Positions 7,198-15,289 of a DNA stretch of 30,347 nt are shown one piece after another. Location: NCBI GenBank assembly GCA_017419465.1, contig JAFOLE010000029.1, positions 1 to 30,347 of the forward strand, given 5' to 3'. This DNA comes from Solobacterium sp. (GTDB lineage: Bacteria; Bacillota_I; Bacilli_A; Erysipelotrichales; Erysipelotrichaceae). Below the pieces are notes generated by a model. That model saw only the letters and a list, made by a program, of their open reading frames with translations. It was not told the origin of the DNA and did not search any database. The translations under genes and the position numbers were made by a program. Each line of letters begins with the position of its first letter. The stretch's first letter is position 1.

Positions 7198-8154
7198 TCA
7201 GCGCACTTTTTCCATCGCCTCAAAACGGCCAAATGACTTCACCTCAGGGAATGCGAGTACATCACTGAGCTGTTTCTCCGTGATTCCGTCCGCACATTCC
7301 GCTTCGATGATGTAATTGTACACACCGAGGTTGCTGCCTTCGGGACGGTCATGAATCGTCACCAGTTCAAGCCCTGCATTGTGAATCGCAACCACAATGT
7401 CATCGATTTTGTTTGCTTCACAGGAGGCAACAAACACCGTATGCCTTAAAGCGGTTCCCTCAAGTTCAGATGCGGACAGGACATAGAAACGGGTCTTGTT
7501 CGTATCCGTGATCTGAACATTCTCCGCCAGAACGGACAATCCATAGAGCGGTGCGGCACCCGGCGCAGCCACTGCCGCAATGGTCTTGTCTCCGGTTTCC
7601 GCAACATAAGACGCCGCTGCCGCAGTACTTGCCATTTCCTGTACTTCCGCGTCCGGAAGATTTTTGCGTCGCCACTCTTCTGTCTGTGCAATGCCCTGTG
7701 CATGCGAACAGACTGTTTTGATGTCACTGAGTTCTGTGCCAGGCAATCCCATCAGTGTCTGACTGATCGGAAGAACCACTTCCCCGACCACATAAATATT
7801 CTCTGCGGCAATCAGCGCATCCGCGTAGTTTGTGACCGTTCCGCCAAGCGTGTTTTCCTGCGGGATGACCGCATAGTCCGCCTTTCCCGACACGACATCG
7901 GCAATCGCCTCCGGTACAGTGCTTTCCGGAAGAAACTCTCCGGCTTTGGAAAAGAAAAACTGTGCGGCTTCTTCCGTATACGTTCCTGCCGGACCAAGAT
8001 AGCTTACAGATGCGTTTTCCCTGATTGCGGAAGAAACAGCGGTTTCTTCGGAGCTCTCCACGGCAGGCACGGAGCTCGTGCCGCAGCCGGAAGCAAGCAT
8101 GACGCCGATCAGCGGGATCAGCATCGCTGTGTGCTTATTCAAAAACCGATTCAT
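7198..8154 (-). CDS. Prephenate dehydratase-like lipoprotein (PDT and ACT domains behind a lipoprotein signal)
   Basis: Prephenate dehydratase converts prephenate to phenylpyruvate in phenylalanine synthesis and is normally cytoplasmic. Here residues 49-226 form a full PDT domain: SYLGPAGTYTEEAA (51-64), the DYAVIPQEN-T substrate loop (93-102), CSHAQ (149-153), and N219-K-T-R-F223, where Thr-Arg-Phe is the catalytic signature. An ACT-like domain follows (about 236-312), with IHDRPEG in place of the usual ESRP phenylalanine-binding motif. The N-terminus, however, is a lipoprotein signal: basic head, hydrophobic core (10-20), then ASGC with Cys24, followed by a Ser/Glu-rich linker. GAGGT lies just before this ATG and there is no internal Met near the PDT start, so the signal is not an annotation artefact. 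The protein should sit on the outer face of the membrane. It may be a true extracytoplasmic enzyme or a binding protein that has reused the fold. Confidence 0.85.
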   Translation of the reverse strand: MNRFLNKHTAMLIPLIGVMLASGCGTSSVPAVESSEETAVSSAIRENASVSYLGPAGTYTEEAAQFFFSKAGEFLPESTVPEAIADVVSGKADYAVIPQENTLGGTVTNYADALIAAENIYVVGEVVLPISQTLMGLPGTELSDIKTVCSHAQGIAQTEEWRRKNLPDAEVQEMASTAAAASYVAETGDKTIAAVAAPGAAPLYGLSVLAENVQITDTNKTRFYVLSASELEGTALRHTVFVASCEANKIDDIVVAIHNAGLELVTIHDRPEGSNLGVYNYIIEAECADGITEKQLSDVLAFPEVKSFGRFEAMEKVR

Positions 8155-8193
8155 AAAAATACCTCAATCTACCTGCAGGCAGCTGTGCCTGCA

Positions 8194-9321
8194 TTATTTC
8201 ATTCTGGTCAGCAGGATGATGTTTTCCACATGTTCGGTAAAACAGAACATATCGACCGGTACAATTCTCTGAACGGCAAAGCCATAGTTCTTCAGAATAT
8301 CGATATCCTCTTTCTGTGTCACAGGATTACAGGATACATATACCATTCTGGAGGTACTGCTTTTCCCGATGGAATGGGATACCACTTTTCCAAGTCCGGA
8401 TCTTGGCGGGTCAGCAATCACAACGGATTCTGTTACCGGATGTTCCTTCAGATAGGTCTCAATGTCCGAACAGATAAATGTCGTATTTTTGATCCCGTTG
8501 TGGGAGGCATTGCCCTTTGCGTCCCGGATTGCCTGCGGAACAACTTCAACGCCGGTCGCATAAACTGCCCGTTCCGCTGCAAGCAGCGTGATCGTTCCGA
8601 TTCCGCAGCAAAGATCCAGAACAGTATCCGTTTCATGAATATCCGCAAGGTCGAGCGCCGTGCGGTAAAGCACTTCCGTCTGCGTTGGATTTACCTGGAA
8701 AAATGATCTGGAAGATATCCGGAACCGGATTCCTCCGATCGAATCAAAGATATATCCCGAACCGTAGATAACCGTTTCCCTGTCACCGAGGACCATGGAA
8801 GTGTGTCTGCGGTTCTGGTTGATGATGACGGAATCAATTTCCGGATGCATCCCGAGAAGCCGGCTGAGCAGCTTTTTTGAACCGGGCAGCACCTTCTGGC
8901 CGATCACGATGACCAGCAGAACACTGCCTTCACTCTTTGACACCCGCAGATACAGATGCCGCAGGATTCCAGTTCCGGTATCTTCGTGATATGCGGTGAG
9001 CTTCATCTCATCCGCGATCGCCGTAAAATCACGGATGATGGCATTCGCTGTTTCGTTCTGAATCAGGCATTCATCCGTCGCGATGACACGATGGGTCCCT
9101 TCCTGGTACAGTCCGGCAGTCAGGTGACCGTCTCTGCGCTTTCGGAATGACGCATAGATTTTATGGCGATAATGAAACGGGTCCTCCATGCCGAGGACCA
9201 TATCCACCTTCTGATCCGGAAACAGCGTCATGATCTGTTTCCGTTTTTTATGCAGTGTTTCCGGATAGGATGTTTCAATCCATCTGCATCCGCCGCACTG
9301 TCTCGAATACGGGCATTTCAA
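8194..9321 (-). CDS. rlmD: 23S rRNA (uracil-5-)-methyltransferase, RlmD/RlmCD (RumA) family, TRAM-less
   Basis: It makes 5-methyluridine in 23S rRNA using SAM. The iron-sulfur cluster cysteines come first, C3-x5-C9-x2-C12 with a fourth at about 79 (DECLI). The SAM-binding LDLCCGIGTITLL and the catalytic VSCNP, with DPPRSG just before, come later. The N-terminal TRAM RNA-binding domain found in most relatives is absent, which accounts for 375 rather than about 450 residues. The start is TTG at 9321, inside a TTGA overlap with the stop of the upstream HAD gene, with AGGTG 5 bases upstream. Family membership is secure. Whether it modifies one or two uridines is not visible from sequence. Confidence 0.92.
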   Translation of the reverse strand: MKCPYSRQCGGCRWIETSYPETLHKKRKQIMTLFPDQKVDMVLGMEDPFHYRHKIYASFRKRRDGHLTAGLYQEGTHRVIATDECLIQNETANAIIRDFTAIADEMKLTAYHEDTGTGILRHLYLRVSKSEGSVLLVIVIGQKVLPGSKKLLSRLLGMHPEIDSVIINQNRRHTSMVLGDRETVIYGSGYIFDSIGGIRFRISSRSFFQVNPTQTEVLYRTALDLADIHETDTVLDLCCGIGTITLLAAERAVYATGVEVVPQAIRDAKGNASHNGIKNTTFICSDIETYLKEHPVTESVVIADPPRSGLGKVVSHSIGKSSTSRMVYVSCNPVTQKEDIDILKNYGFAVQRIVPVDMFCFTEHVENIILLTRMK

Positions 9322-9947
9322 AATGTCACCTCATTCATGGTATGAACCACATGTTCCGTCGCTTCCCGCAGAACGCGGTAGCTCTGGTGTCCGCACGCGA
9401 CAAGCGTATATTTCTTCACGCCGATTGCGAGGCTTGTCTCCATGTCATGAATACTGTCGCCGATGAACATGCAGTCATCCGGGTTGATGCCGGAAGCCGC
9501 CATCCATCGCTTTGCCATCTGGATCTTGGAGCCGGCAAGGTCGTTGTCGATTCCCATGATTTCTTCAAAATACTTTGCGACATCGAGCGCCTTTGTCTGA
9601 TAATCCAGCTTGTCATGGCGGCATGCCGAAAGAATCACATTCCGGTAACCCTTCTCACAGGATTCCTTGATCTTGTCCAGGACGCCGTCTACCAGGCCGC
9701 ATTTATCGAATCCCATATCATAGAGCCGGTTAAACTCGACGGAAACTTCTTCATAGGTTTCCTGTTCAAAGGTATATCCGAGTTTCTTATAGTAATCGAT
9801 GACCGGAAAGCAGAAGAGATCCCGGTAGTCGTCCATCGTATACTCCGAAAACATTCCCCGTTCCCGCAGCATAAACCGTTCTACATTCAGGCACAGTTCC
9901 ATATCGTCTATAATCGTGCCGTTATAATCCCAGATAATCGTTTTCAT
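9318..9947 (-). CDS. HAD-family hydrolase (phosphatase, subfamily IA)
   Basis: This is a phosphoglycolate-phosphatase-like HAD protein of 209 aa. Motif I is D7-Y-N9-G-T, so the usual second Asp (the general acid/base) is Asn. Motif II is the Ser of VILSAC (about 105), motif III a Lys near 140, and motif IV GDSIHD. A helical cap (about 15-85) lies between motifs I and II. Substrate unknown. It heads the unit HAD-rlmD-dehydratase lipoprotein and its stop overlaps the rlmD start. No ribosome site precedes the ATG, and a TATAAT lies only 10 bases upstream of it, which suggests a nearly leaderless message. Confidence 0.88.
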   Translation of the reverse strand: MKTIIWDYNGTIIDDMELCLNVERFMLRERGMFSEYTMDDYRDLFCFPVIDYYKKLGYTFEQETYEEVSVEFNRLYDMGFDKCGLVDGVLDKIKESCEKGYRNVILSACRHDKLDYQTKALDVAKYFEEIMGIDNDLAGSKIQMAKRWMAASGINPDDCMFIGDSIHDMETSLAIGVKKYTLVACGHQSYRVLREATEHVVHTMNEVTF

Positions 9948-9957
9948 AGCGCCATTT

Positions 9958-9963
9958 ATTATA
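9958..9963 (-). promoter_or_regulatory. -10 element for the HAD-rlmD unit
   Basis: TATAAT on the minus strand ends 10 bases before the HAD start codon and sits 7 bases beyond the nadE terminator stem. Transcription would start about 4 bases before the ATG. There is no -35 match at 15-19 bases. Confidence 0.45.
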
Positions 9964-10001
9964 CAGAGAAAGCGGCTTCCCCGCTATCGAAAGAAGCCGC
10001 T
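9962..10001 (-). terminator. Terminator of the NAD operon
   Basis: A 9-bp perfect stem (9971-9979 AGCGGCTTC with 9993-10001) and a 13-base loop are followed on the minus strand by TTTCTCTGT. The tail is weakly U-rich. It lies directly after the nadE stop. Confidence 0.7.
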
Positions 10002-10007
10002 GTATGA

Positions 10008-11963
10008 TTATGCCTTTTTGAGAATCTCAAGCCAGAGATTAACGCTTGCGTCACTCGGCATCCGCCAGTCGCCGCGCGGGCTGAGTGTTACCGTACCGAC
10101 CTTCGGACCGTCCGGCAGACAGCTGCGTTTGAACTGCTGGTGGAAGAACCGGTTATAAAAGCGGATCTCCGCATTTCGGATGAACTCCTTGTCCAGATCA
10201 TCATATGCCAGCATTGCCAGCGCAAGAATCTTGTCCGGCGCAAAGCCCCAGCGCATCACATAGTACAGGAAGAAGTCATTCAGGTCATATTTGCCGATCT
10301 TGTCTTCCGTCTTCTGTGCGATCACGCCCTTCTTGTTCGGCGTAAGTTCCGGAGAAATCGGCGTGCCGACGATATCCAGAAGGACATCCTTCAGTTTCTC
10401 ATCCCCGCAGGTCAGAGCATATGCACGGCAGATGTACTGAACCAGTGTCTTGGGAACCGAGCCGTTGACGCCGTACATCGACATGTGATCGCCGTTGTAC
10501 GTGCACCAGCCAAGCGCAAGCTCGGAGAGATCTCCGGTACCGACCACAAGACCGTTCTCCATGTTAGCCGCATCCATCAGGATGTAGGTGCGCATTCTAG
10601 CCTGGGCGTTTTCGTATGTTGTATCACCCTCACCCTTGTACTCACCGCCATGACCAAGCGTGATCAGATGTTCTTTTACCGGCTTTCCGATTTCCACTTC
10701 ACGGATTTCCGCTTTCAGGCATTTCATCAGATCCACCGCATTTTTATAGGTGCGGTCACTGGTGTTGCCTTTGCTGGGCATGGTATACGCGATGATGCGG
10801 ATATCCTTCACCAGTTTGCGTGCTTCATTGCACACCAGCAGTGCCAGTGTACTGTCGAGACCTCCGGAAACACCGATTACCAGTGTCTTGATATTGGTAG
10901 CCCGCACACGGGTCGCAAGACCGTTTGCCTGAATCTGCAGGATTCTGGAACAGCGCTCCGCAAGTTCCCGGTCATCACTCGGCACAAACGGCATACGGGA
11001 AACCGTATACTGTTCCTTCTTAAGCCGTTTCACCAGTGTATCGACCGTTGTCTCATAAGCTCCGCCGAGCGGTTTGATATGCACCTGTGCTCTGCGGTAC
11101 CAGTCATCGGATTCATTCGCAAATGTATTCTGATGCGTACGGTTATATTCCAGTGCATCAAGATCAATGACCGCTGTCTTCAGTGCAGGACGTTCCGGAT
11201 AGATGATCTCTGCCAGCATCTTTCCGTTTGAGGCGATCATGGAATGTCCGGAGAATACCAGGTCCGTGGAGGACTCATCCGTTGCGGCGCTGGTATAGAT
11301 ATATCCGCAGTAACAGTCCGCACTCTGATGCAGAACGAGATTTCTGCGGTAATCGGCTTTGCCGATCACTTCATCACTGGCGGACAGATTTGCGATGAGG
11401 TTGGCCCCTGCCAGACATGCATGGGTACTCGGACGGTCCGGGACCCAGAGGTCTTCACAGATATCAATGCCAAGCACTGCCGCACTTGCTCTGTCTTCCG
11501 CAAGCAGATCAATGCCGAACGGCACTTCCTGCCCGGCAATCGTCAGAGTTCTTCCAATCACATCCTTTCCGGACGCAAACCAGCGGAGCTCATAGAATTC
11601 GCTGTATGCGGGAATATTGGTCTTCGGCACGATACCGGCAATGACGCCTTCCGAGACGATCGCCGCACAGTTGTACAGACAGTTGCCGTACTTCACCGGA
11701 ATTCCGACCACATAGGTCGTTCCCTTGCGTTTTTCCGAAGCCGTTGCGATCTGCCGGAGTCCTTCTTCACTTGCGGCGATCAGTGCTTCCTGATCGAACA
11801 GGTCTGCGCAGGTATAGCCGGAAATGCAAAGTTCCGGAAAGACAACCAGACCGCAGTCCTTTGCGGCATTCATCAGGGAAATGATTTCTCCGGTATTGTA
11901 GGAAACATCTCCCACTTTCATGGACGGCACGGCTGCGCCGACCTTGATCAGTCTGTTTCTCAT
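10008..11963 (-). CDS. nadE: Glutamine-dependent NAD+ synthetase
   Basis: It amidates nicotinate adenine dinucleotide to NAD+ with ATP and glutamine, the last step of NAD synthesis. The N-terminal nitrilase-type glutaminase domain has the catalytic triad at E44 (FPELCISGY), K114 (VPKTNIP) and C169 (GIDICEDLW). The C-terminal synthetase domain has the ATP-pyrophosphatase loop SGGLDS at 366-371. At 651 aa it is the full two-domain form, so it can use glutamine instead of free ammonia. Its ATG overlaps the nadD stop in an ATGA, giving translational coupling. It is the last gene of the LUD-membrane protein-pncB-nadD-nadE unit. Confidence 0.97.
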   Translation of the reverse strand: MRNRLIKVGAAVPSMKVGDVSYNTGEIISLMNAAKDCGLVVFPELCISGYTCADLFDQEALIAASEEGLRQIATASEKRKGTTYVVGIPVKYGNCLYNCAAIVSEGVIAGIVPKTNIPAYSEFYELRWFASGKDVIGRTLTIAGQEVPFGIDLLAEDRASAAVLGIDICEDLWVPDRPSTHACLAGANLIANLSASDEVIGKADYRRNLVLHQSADCYCGYIYTSAATDESSTDLVFSGHSMIASNGKMLAEIIYPERPALKTAVIDLDALEYNRTHQNTFANESDDWYRRAQVHIKPLGGAYETTVDTLVKRLKKEQYTVSRMPFVPSDDRELAERCSRILQIQANGLATRVRATNIKTLVIGVSGGLDSTLALLVCNEARKLVKDIRIIAYTMPSKGNTSDRTYKNAVDLMKCLKAEIREVEIGKPVKEHLITLGHGGEYKGEGDTTYENAQARMRTYILMDAANMENGLVVGTGDLSELALGWCTYNGDHMSMYGVNGSVPKTLVQYICRAYALTCGDEKLKDVLLDIVGTPISPELTPNKKGVIAQKTEDKIGKYDLNDFFLYYVMRWGFAPDKILALAMLAYDDLDKEFIRNAEIRFYNRFFHQQFKRSCLPDGPKVGTVTLSPRGDWRMPSDASVNLWLEILKKA

Positions 11964-12592
11964 CGTTCCATTCCTCCGTTGAGATAATTGAGTATCACCG
12001 TATGAAGTTCTTTCGGAAGCTGTTCCTTCAAGGAGGCATATTCTTCCTGCATCTCTGCCAGAAGCCGGCGGATCTTCGTGCTGGAAACACCCTTGGTTTC
12101 ATCCGGGGTTTCAAGGATCGTAATCCACTGTTTGATTCCCGAAAGATACGGATCACTCTCCAAAAGTTCTTCCGGATGATCCGTGCTTCGCTTCATACAG
12201 ACAATGCCGAATTCCCTGCAGATATCCTCCACATGACGCCAGACCGTTTCAAGTTCCGGGAGTTTGTCAGAACCGAACAGCAGCGATGCCTGATATCCAA
12301 GATCACGGTAATGGCAGAGTGTCTGATACGTACGGGGCTGTGTTTCGGCTTCGATCTCGTAACGGGATACCTCCATCCAGGGGTTATCCGCCGCAATCCG
12401 GTCCAGCATCATGAGCCGGTCCGCATCCGAGAAGACATACTCCTTCCCCTGCGTATCCGAGATATACGAATTCTTTGTCGGCACAAAGATCACTTTCTCA
12501 AACCCGAGCGTACGCATTGCATATTCCGCAAGCCGGATATGTGCAATCGTCGGCGGATTGAAGGCGCCGCCGAACAGCAGTGCGCGGATCAA
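11960..12592 (-). CDS. nadD: Nicotinate-nucleotide adenylyltransferase
   Basis: It transfers AMP from ATP to nicotinate mononucleotide, giving deamido-NAD. The nucleotidyltransferase signature GGAFNPPTIAH is at the N-terminus, with T-I-A-H serving as the (H/T)xxH motif, and VSSTKIRR near the C-terminus is the second nucleotide-binding motif. I place the start at TTG 12592: GGAGG lies 6 bases upstream and the TTG overlaps the pncB stop as TTGA. A longer frame open to 12634 would add 14 basic residues with no ribosome site. That gives 210 aa, normal for the family. It is coupled on both sides by 4-base overlaps. Confidence 0.95.
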   Translation of the reverse strand: MIRALLFGGAFNPPTIAHIRLAEYAMRTLGFEKVIFVPTKNSYISDTQGKEYVFSDADRLMMLDRIAADNPWMEVSRYEIEAETQPRTYQTLCHYRDLGYQASLLFGSDKLPELETVWRHVEDICREFGIVCMKRSTDHPEELLESDPYLSGIKQWITILETPDETKGVSSTKIRRLLAEMQEEYASLKEQLPKELHTVILNYLNGGMER

Positions 12593-14106
12593 ATGTTTCC
12601 TCCGTGCAGACGCTTGTACATATCTTCGCGGCACTTGGCAACACGAAGTGTGAGGTCAACATAATGCTTATGCGGGAATTCCGGACGCAGCTCGGATTCC
12701 CAGACACGGTGCTCGAGCTGTTCACGGATGTAATCCTTCTTCTGTGCAATCGTCGGAAGATCGATTGCCAGTTCGCCGTTGAGGATATGCGGAACGAGAA
12801 TGCGCTCCACATGAACCGGAACGATGGTTTTATGAGTGTCAAACGCATCCGGGTCGAGGTTGACGATTTCAATCGGGACACCGTTTTCAATGACTTCATC
12901 ATCCATGGAGATGATGTCGCACTGGCCTTTTCCGTCTTCATCAAAGACACGCCATGCCATCAGCTTGCCCGGGATAATTGCCTTGGATACGGTATCGGAG
13001 CACTTCATCTTCGGCGTATAGGTTCCGTCCGCTTCCTTTACCGCGACAAGCTTGTATACACCGCCGAATACCGGATCGGTCGCACTGGTGATGAGTTTCT
13101 CACCGACACCGTAGGAATCGAAGTGGGCATCTTCATAGAGTTCCATGTTTGCCATCTTCTTTTCATCCAGGCTGTTGGATGCGACAAGTTTGATATACGG
13201 CTTGCCTGCCTTATCGAGAGCCTTGCGCAGACGCTTGTATCCGCGCGCAAGGTCACCGGAGTCGATCCGTGCGCTCTTGACACGCTTGTTGGGATCATTC
13301 GGATATTTTGCGATCAGCTCGTCATCGAGTTTGATCATGTTCGGAAGACCGGACTCAAAGATGTTATAAGTATCAAGCAGAAGCGATACATTGTCCGGAT
13401 AGGTTTCCGCATAGGCACGGAATGCCTCAAGCTCGGTCGGATAGAATTCGATAAAGCTGTGCGCAATCGTACCGACGGCCTTTACATCCGGTCCGAACTT
13501 CATTTCCGCAAGGCAGTTCGCCGTTCCGATACATCCGCCGAGGATCGCCGCATAGGCGCCGTCGTTGCCGGCGCTTGCGCCCTGGGCACGGCGGGTTCCG
13601 AATTCCATGACGTTGCGCGGCTGATGAATGGAAAGACCGGAGATTTTCGTCGCCTTGGTCGCAATCAGGGAATGGAAGTTCATGGTCTGCAGAAGATAGG
13701 TCTCGATCAGGATCGCACCGACCATATCGCACTCAATGCGGACCATCGGAACCTGCGGATAGCATACGGTTCCTTCCCTCAGCATGTACACATCGCCTTT
13801 CCAGCGGTAGTCGCGCAAGTAGTCGCAGAATTCCTGGCTCATGCCTTTGGAGCGGAGCCAGATCAGATCCTGTTCGTTGAAATGATAGTTGAGCAGGAAC
13901 TTCACAAGCTTCTGCTGACCGCAGGAAATCGCATAACCCTGATCATCCGGGTTATCACGGAAGAACATGTCAAATACCATGACAGTGTCCTTGAATCCAT
14001 GCAAGAACAGGCAGTTCGCCATTGTAAATTCATAGAAGTCGGTCACCATTGCCGGATTGTCATAATCTTCATCCGGGATATAAGGCTGTACATTGATGCT
14101 GGTCAT
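12589..14106 (-). CDS. pncB: Nicotinate phosphoribosyltransferase
   Basis: It joins nicotinate to phosphoribosyl pyrophosphate to make nicotinate mononucleotide, the entry step of NAD salvage. Family hallmarks are TDFYEFTMA near the N-terminus, EFGTRRAQG at about 168-176, GTIAHSFIEFYP with the phosphorylatable His at 216, RIDSGDLA, and SNSLDE. At 505 aa it matches the longer Gram-positive form. The ribosome site AAAGGATAA lies in the last codons of the upstream membrane protein gene, whose stop is 3 bases before this ATG. No de novo NAD genes (nadA, nadB, nadC) are in the window, so the cell may rely on imported nicotinate. Confidence 0.97.
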   Translation of the reverse strand: MTSINVQPYIPDEDYDNPAMVTDFYEFTMANCLFLHGFKDTVMVFDMFFRDNPDDQGYAISCGQQKLVKFLLNYHFNEQDLIWLRSKGMSQEFCDYLRDYRWKGDVYMLREGTVCYPQVPMVRIECDMVGAILIETYLLQTMNFHSLIATKATKISGLSIHQPRNVMEFGTRRAQGASAGNDGAYAAILGGCIGTANCLAEMKFGPDVKAVGTIAHSFIEFYPTELEAFRAYAETYPDNVSLLLDTYNIFESGLPNMIKLDDELIAKYPNDPNKRVKSARIDSGDLARGYKRLRKALDKAGKPYIKLVASNSLDEKKMANMELYEDAHFDSYGVGEKLITSATDPVFGGVYKLVAVKEADGTYTPKMKCSDTVSKAIIPGKLMAWRVFDEDGKGQCDIISMDDEVIENGVPIEIVNLDPDAFDTHKTIVPVHVERILVPHILNGELAIDLPTIAQKKDYIREQLEHRVWESELRPEFPHKHYVDLTLRVAKCREDMYKRLHGGNI

Positions 14107-14109
14107 AAC

Positions 14110-14583
14110 TTATCCTTTCCTCATTCGGGTATACTTTTTCCCCATCTTCTGTTTCAGAAATGCTATCACTTCGTCTTTTTGATCTTTCGGAAGTGTTAAT
14201 ACCACCTTTGTATCCGGATCATCTTCCGTTACGGCATATACCCGGAAGCTGTCCTTATAGTCTCCATAATCATAGGACCGGATCATATCAAACGGTGTAA
14301 CCCGTCCCATGACGGCAATACCCGTATCACTGATTCCATCCCTTAGCAGGAGAAATCCGATCACACAGAGCGTCATCAGCACAAGACGGATCAAGTCCCA
14401 TACGCTGGTATACAGAAAGCCGGTCAGGAGACACAGTCCTCCGGCAATCGCAAACAGAACCCGATACGTATTCCACAGTTTGTCCTTAAAGATCAGATTC
14501 CGTGTTTTGGAAACGCCGTAGAACAGCCATACGGACATTGCCAGGAAGATAACACTGATAATAATGTTGCTTGTCTGTTCCAT
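14110..14583 (-). CDS. Membrane protein of unknown function in the NAD operon
   Basis: The 157-residue protein has hydrophobic segments at about 6-24, 40-58 and 62-79, then a soluble domain (about 80-157). The soluble part alternates short strands (GIAVMGRVTPFDMI, FRVYAVTE, TKVVLTLP) with a final basic helix, and it resembles the small PH-like domains behind helices in several uncharacterised Bacillota proteins. I cannot assign a family. It begins 2 bases after the stop of the LUD gene and ends 3 bases before pncB, so it is transcribed and probably translated with the NAD salvage genes. A role in nicotinate uptake is conceivable, but three helices are few for a transporter. Confidence 0.7.
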   Translation of the reverse strand: MEQTSNIIISVIFLAMSVWLFYGVSKTRNLIFKDKLWNTYRVLFAIAGGLCLLTGFLYTSVWDLIRLVLMTLCVIGFLLLRDGISDTGIAVMGRVTPFDMIRSYDYGDYKDSFRVYAVTEDDPDTKVVLTLPKDQKDEVIAFLKQKMGKKYTRMRKG

Positions 14584-14585
14584 AA

Positions 14586-15221
14586 TCAGTACCCCAGTTC
14601 CTCATTCACGAGAATGATATGAATCCGTCCCTTCTCGCCGCTCCGGCGGGTCACAGCGTATTGATTGCAGATGGTGGATTCGTGATTGCAGTGCATGCAT
14701 TCTCCCATTTTCACGCAGGGATTATCCTTGTTCAGGCGAACGCAGTTTGCCGGTGCGGCAATCTGTTCAACTCTTGTCTTCGCCTCTTCCAGATCTTTTA
14801 CGATCTTGTTTGCGCCGGCAATCACATAGACCTTGTCCGGTCCGTAAATCAGTGCCGCAAGCCGGTTTCCGGTTCCGTCGATATTGTAGAGAAACCCGTC
14901 CATCGTAACGGCGTTCGTACTCATCAGGAAGACTTCCGCAAGCAGTGCATCGTGGAATGCCTTTTTCCGGTCATCCGTACGGTAACGGTCAATGAACTTC
15001 AGATCCGGATTGTCTCTGAGCCAGTCAATGAGGCCGAGTTCATCCAGTGTCACACTGCCGCCGACGCCGACCGAAGCACCGGAAGGAATCTGATGTTTTA
15101 TGAATTCCACAGCTTCTTCCGCAGTCTCTGTAATCGTGACACCGAAGTTGTTCGCTTCAAGCCGGGAAGCCAGACGTTCCAGCTTTTCGCGCATAATGAT
15201 TTGTTTCGGTTCATGTTTCAT
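14586..15221 (-). CDS. LUD-domain protein (LutC/YkgG-related)
   Basis: This protein of the LUD superfamily includes subunits of the lactate oxidase complex LutABC, but it stands alone here. Signatures are GVGGSVTLDELGL (about 53-65), STNAVTMDGFLYNIDGTGNR (about 101-120), GANKIVKDLEEAKTR, and a C-terminal cysteine cluster C-x5-C-x2-C-x6-C (NPCVKMGECMHCNHESTICN) that could bind metal or an iron-sulfur cluster. The ATG at 15221 has AGGAG 8 bases upstream; a TTG two codons earlier is too close to it. At 211 aa it matches the stand-alone form. No lutA or lutB is present. It heads the NAD salvage unit, which fits a redox or NAD-linked role, but its biochemical function is unknown. Confidence 0.88.
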   Translation of the reverse strand: MKHEPKQIIMREKLERLASRLEANNFGVTITETAEEAVEFIKHQIPSGASVGVGGSVTLDELGLIDWLRDNPDLKFIDRYRTDDRKKAFHDALLAEVFLMSTNAVTMDGFLYNIDGTGNRLAALIYGPDKVYVIAGANKIVKDLEEAKTRVEQIAAPANCVRLNKDNPCVKMGECMHCNHESTICNQYAVTRRSGEKGRIHIILVNEELGY

Positions 15222-15242
15222 ACGCAAAACTCCTTAACAACT

Positions 15243-15248
15243 ATTATA
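15243..15248 (-). promoter_or_regulatory. -10 element for the LUD-NAD operon
   Basis: TATAAT on the minus strand lies directly after the U-run of the upstream terminator and 21 bases before the LUD ATG. The AAGGAG ribosome site would be almost at the 5' end of the message. No -35 match at 15-19 bases. Confidence 0.5.
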
Positions 15249-15283
15249 CAAAAAATAAGCCCCCTGAATTCAGGAAGGCTTAT
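15249..15283 (-). terminator. Terminator after the hexapeptide acyltransferase gene
   Basis: A two-part stem: outer ATAAGCC / GGCTTAT (15255-15261 with 15277-15283) and inner self-complementary CCTGAATTCAGG (15263-15274). On the minus strand it is followed by six T residues. Confidence 0.85.
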
Positions 15284-15289
15284 GCATGT

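Noticed and set aside
12590..12634. Longer N-terminus for NadD
   Set aside because: The 14 extra residues lie within pncB, have no ribosome site and precede the normal family start; the TTG at 12592 has GGAGG.
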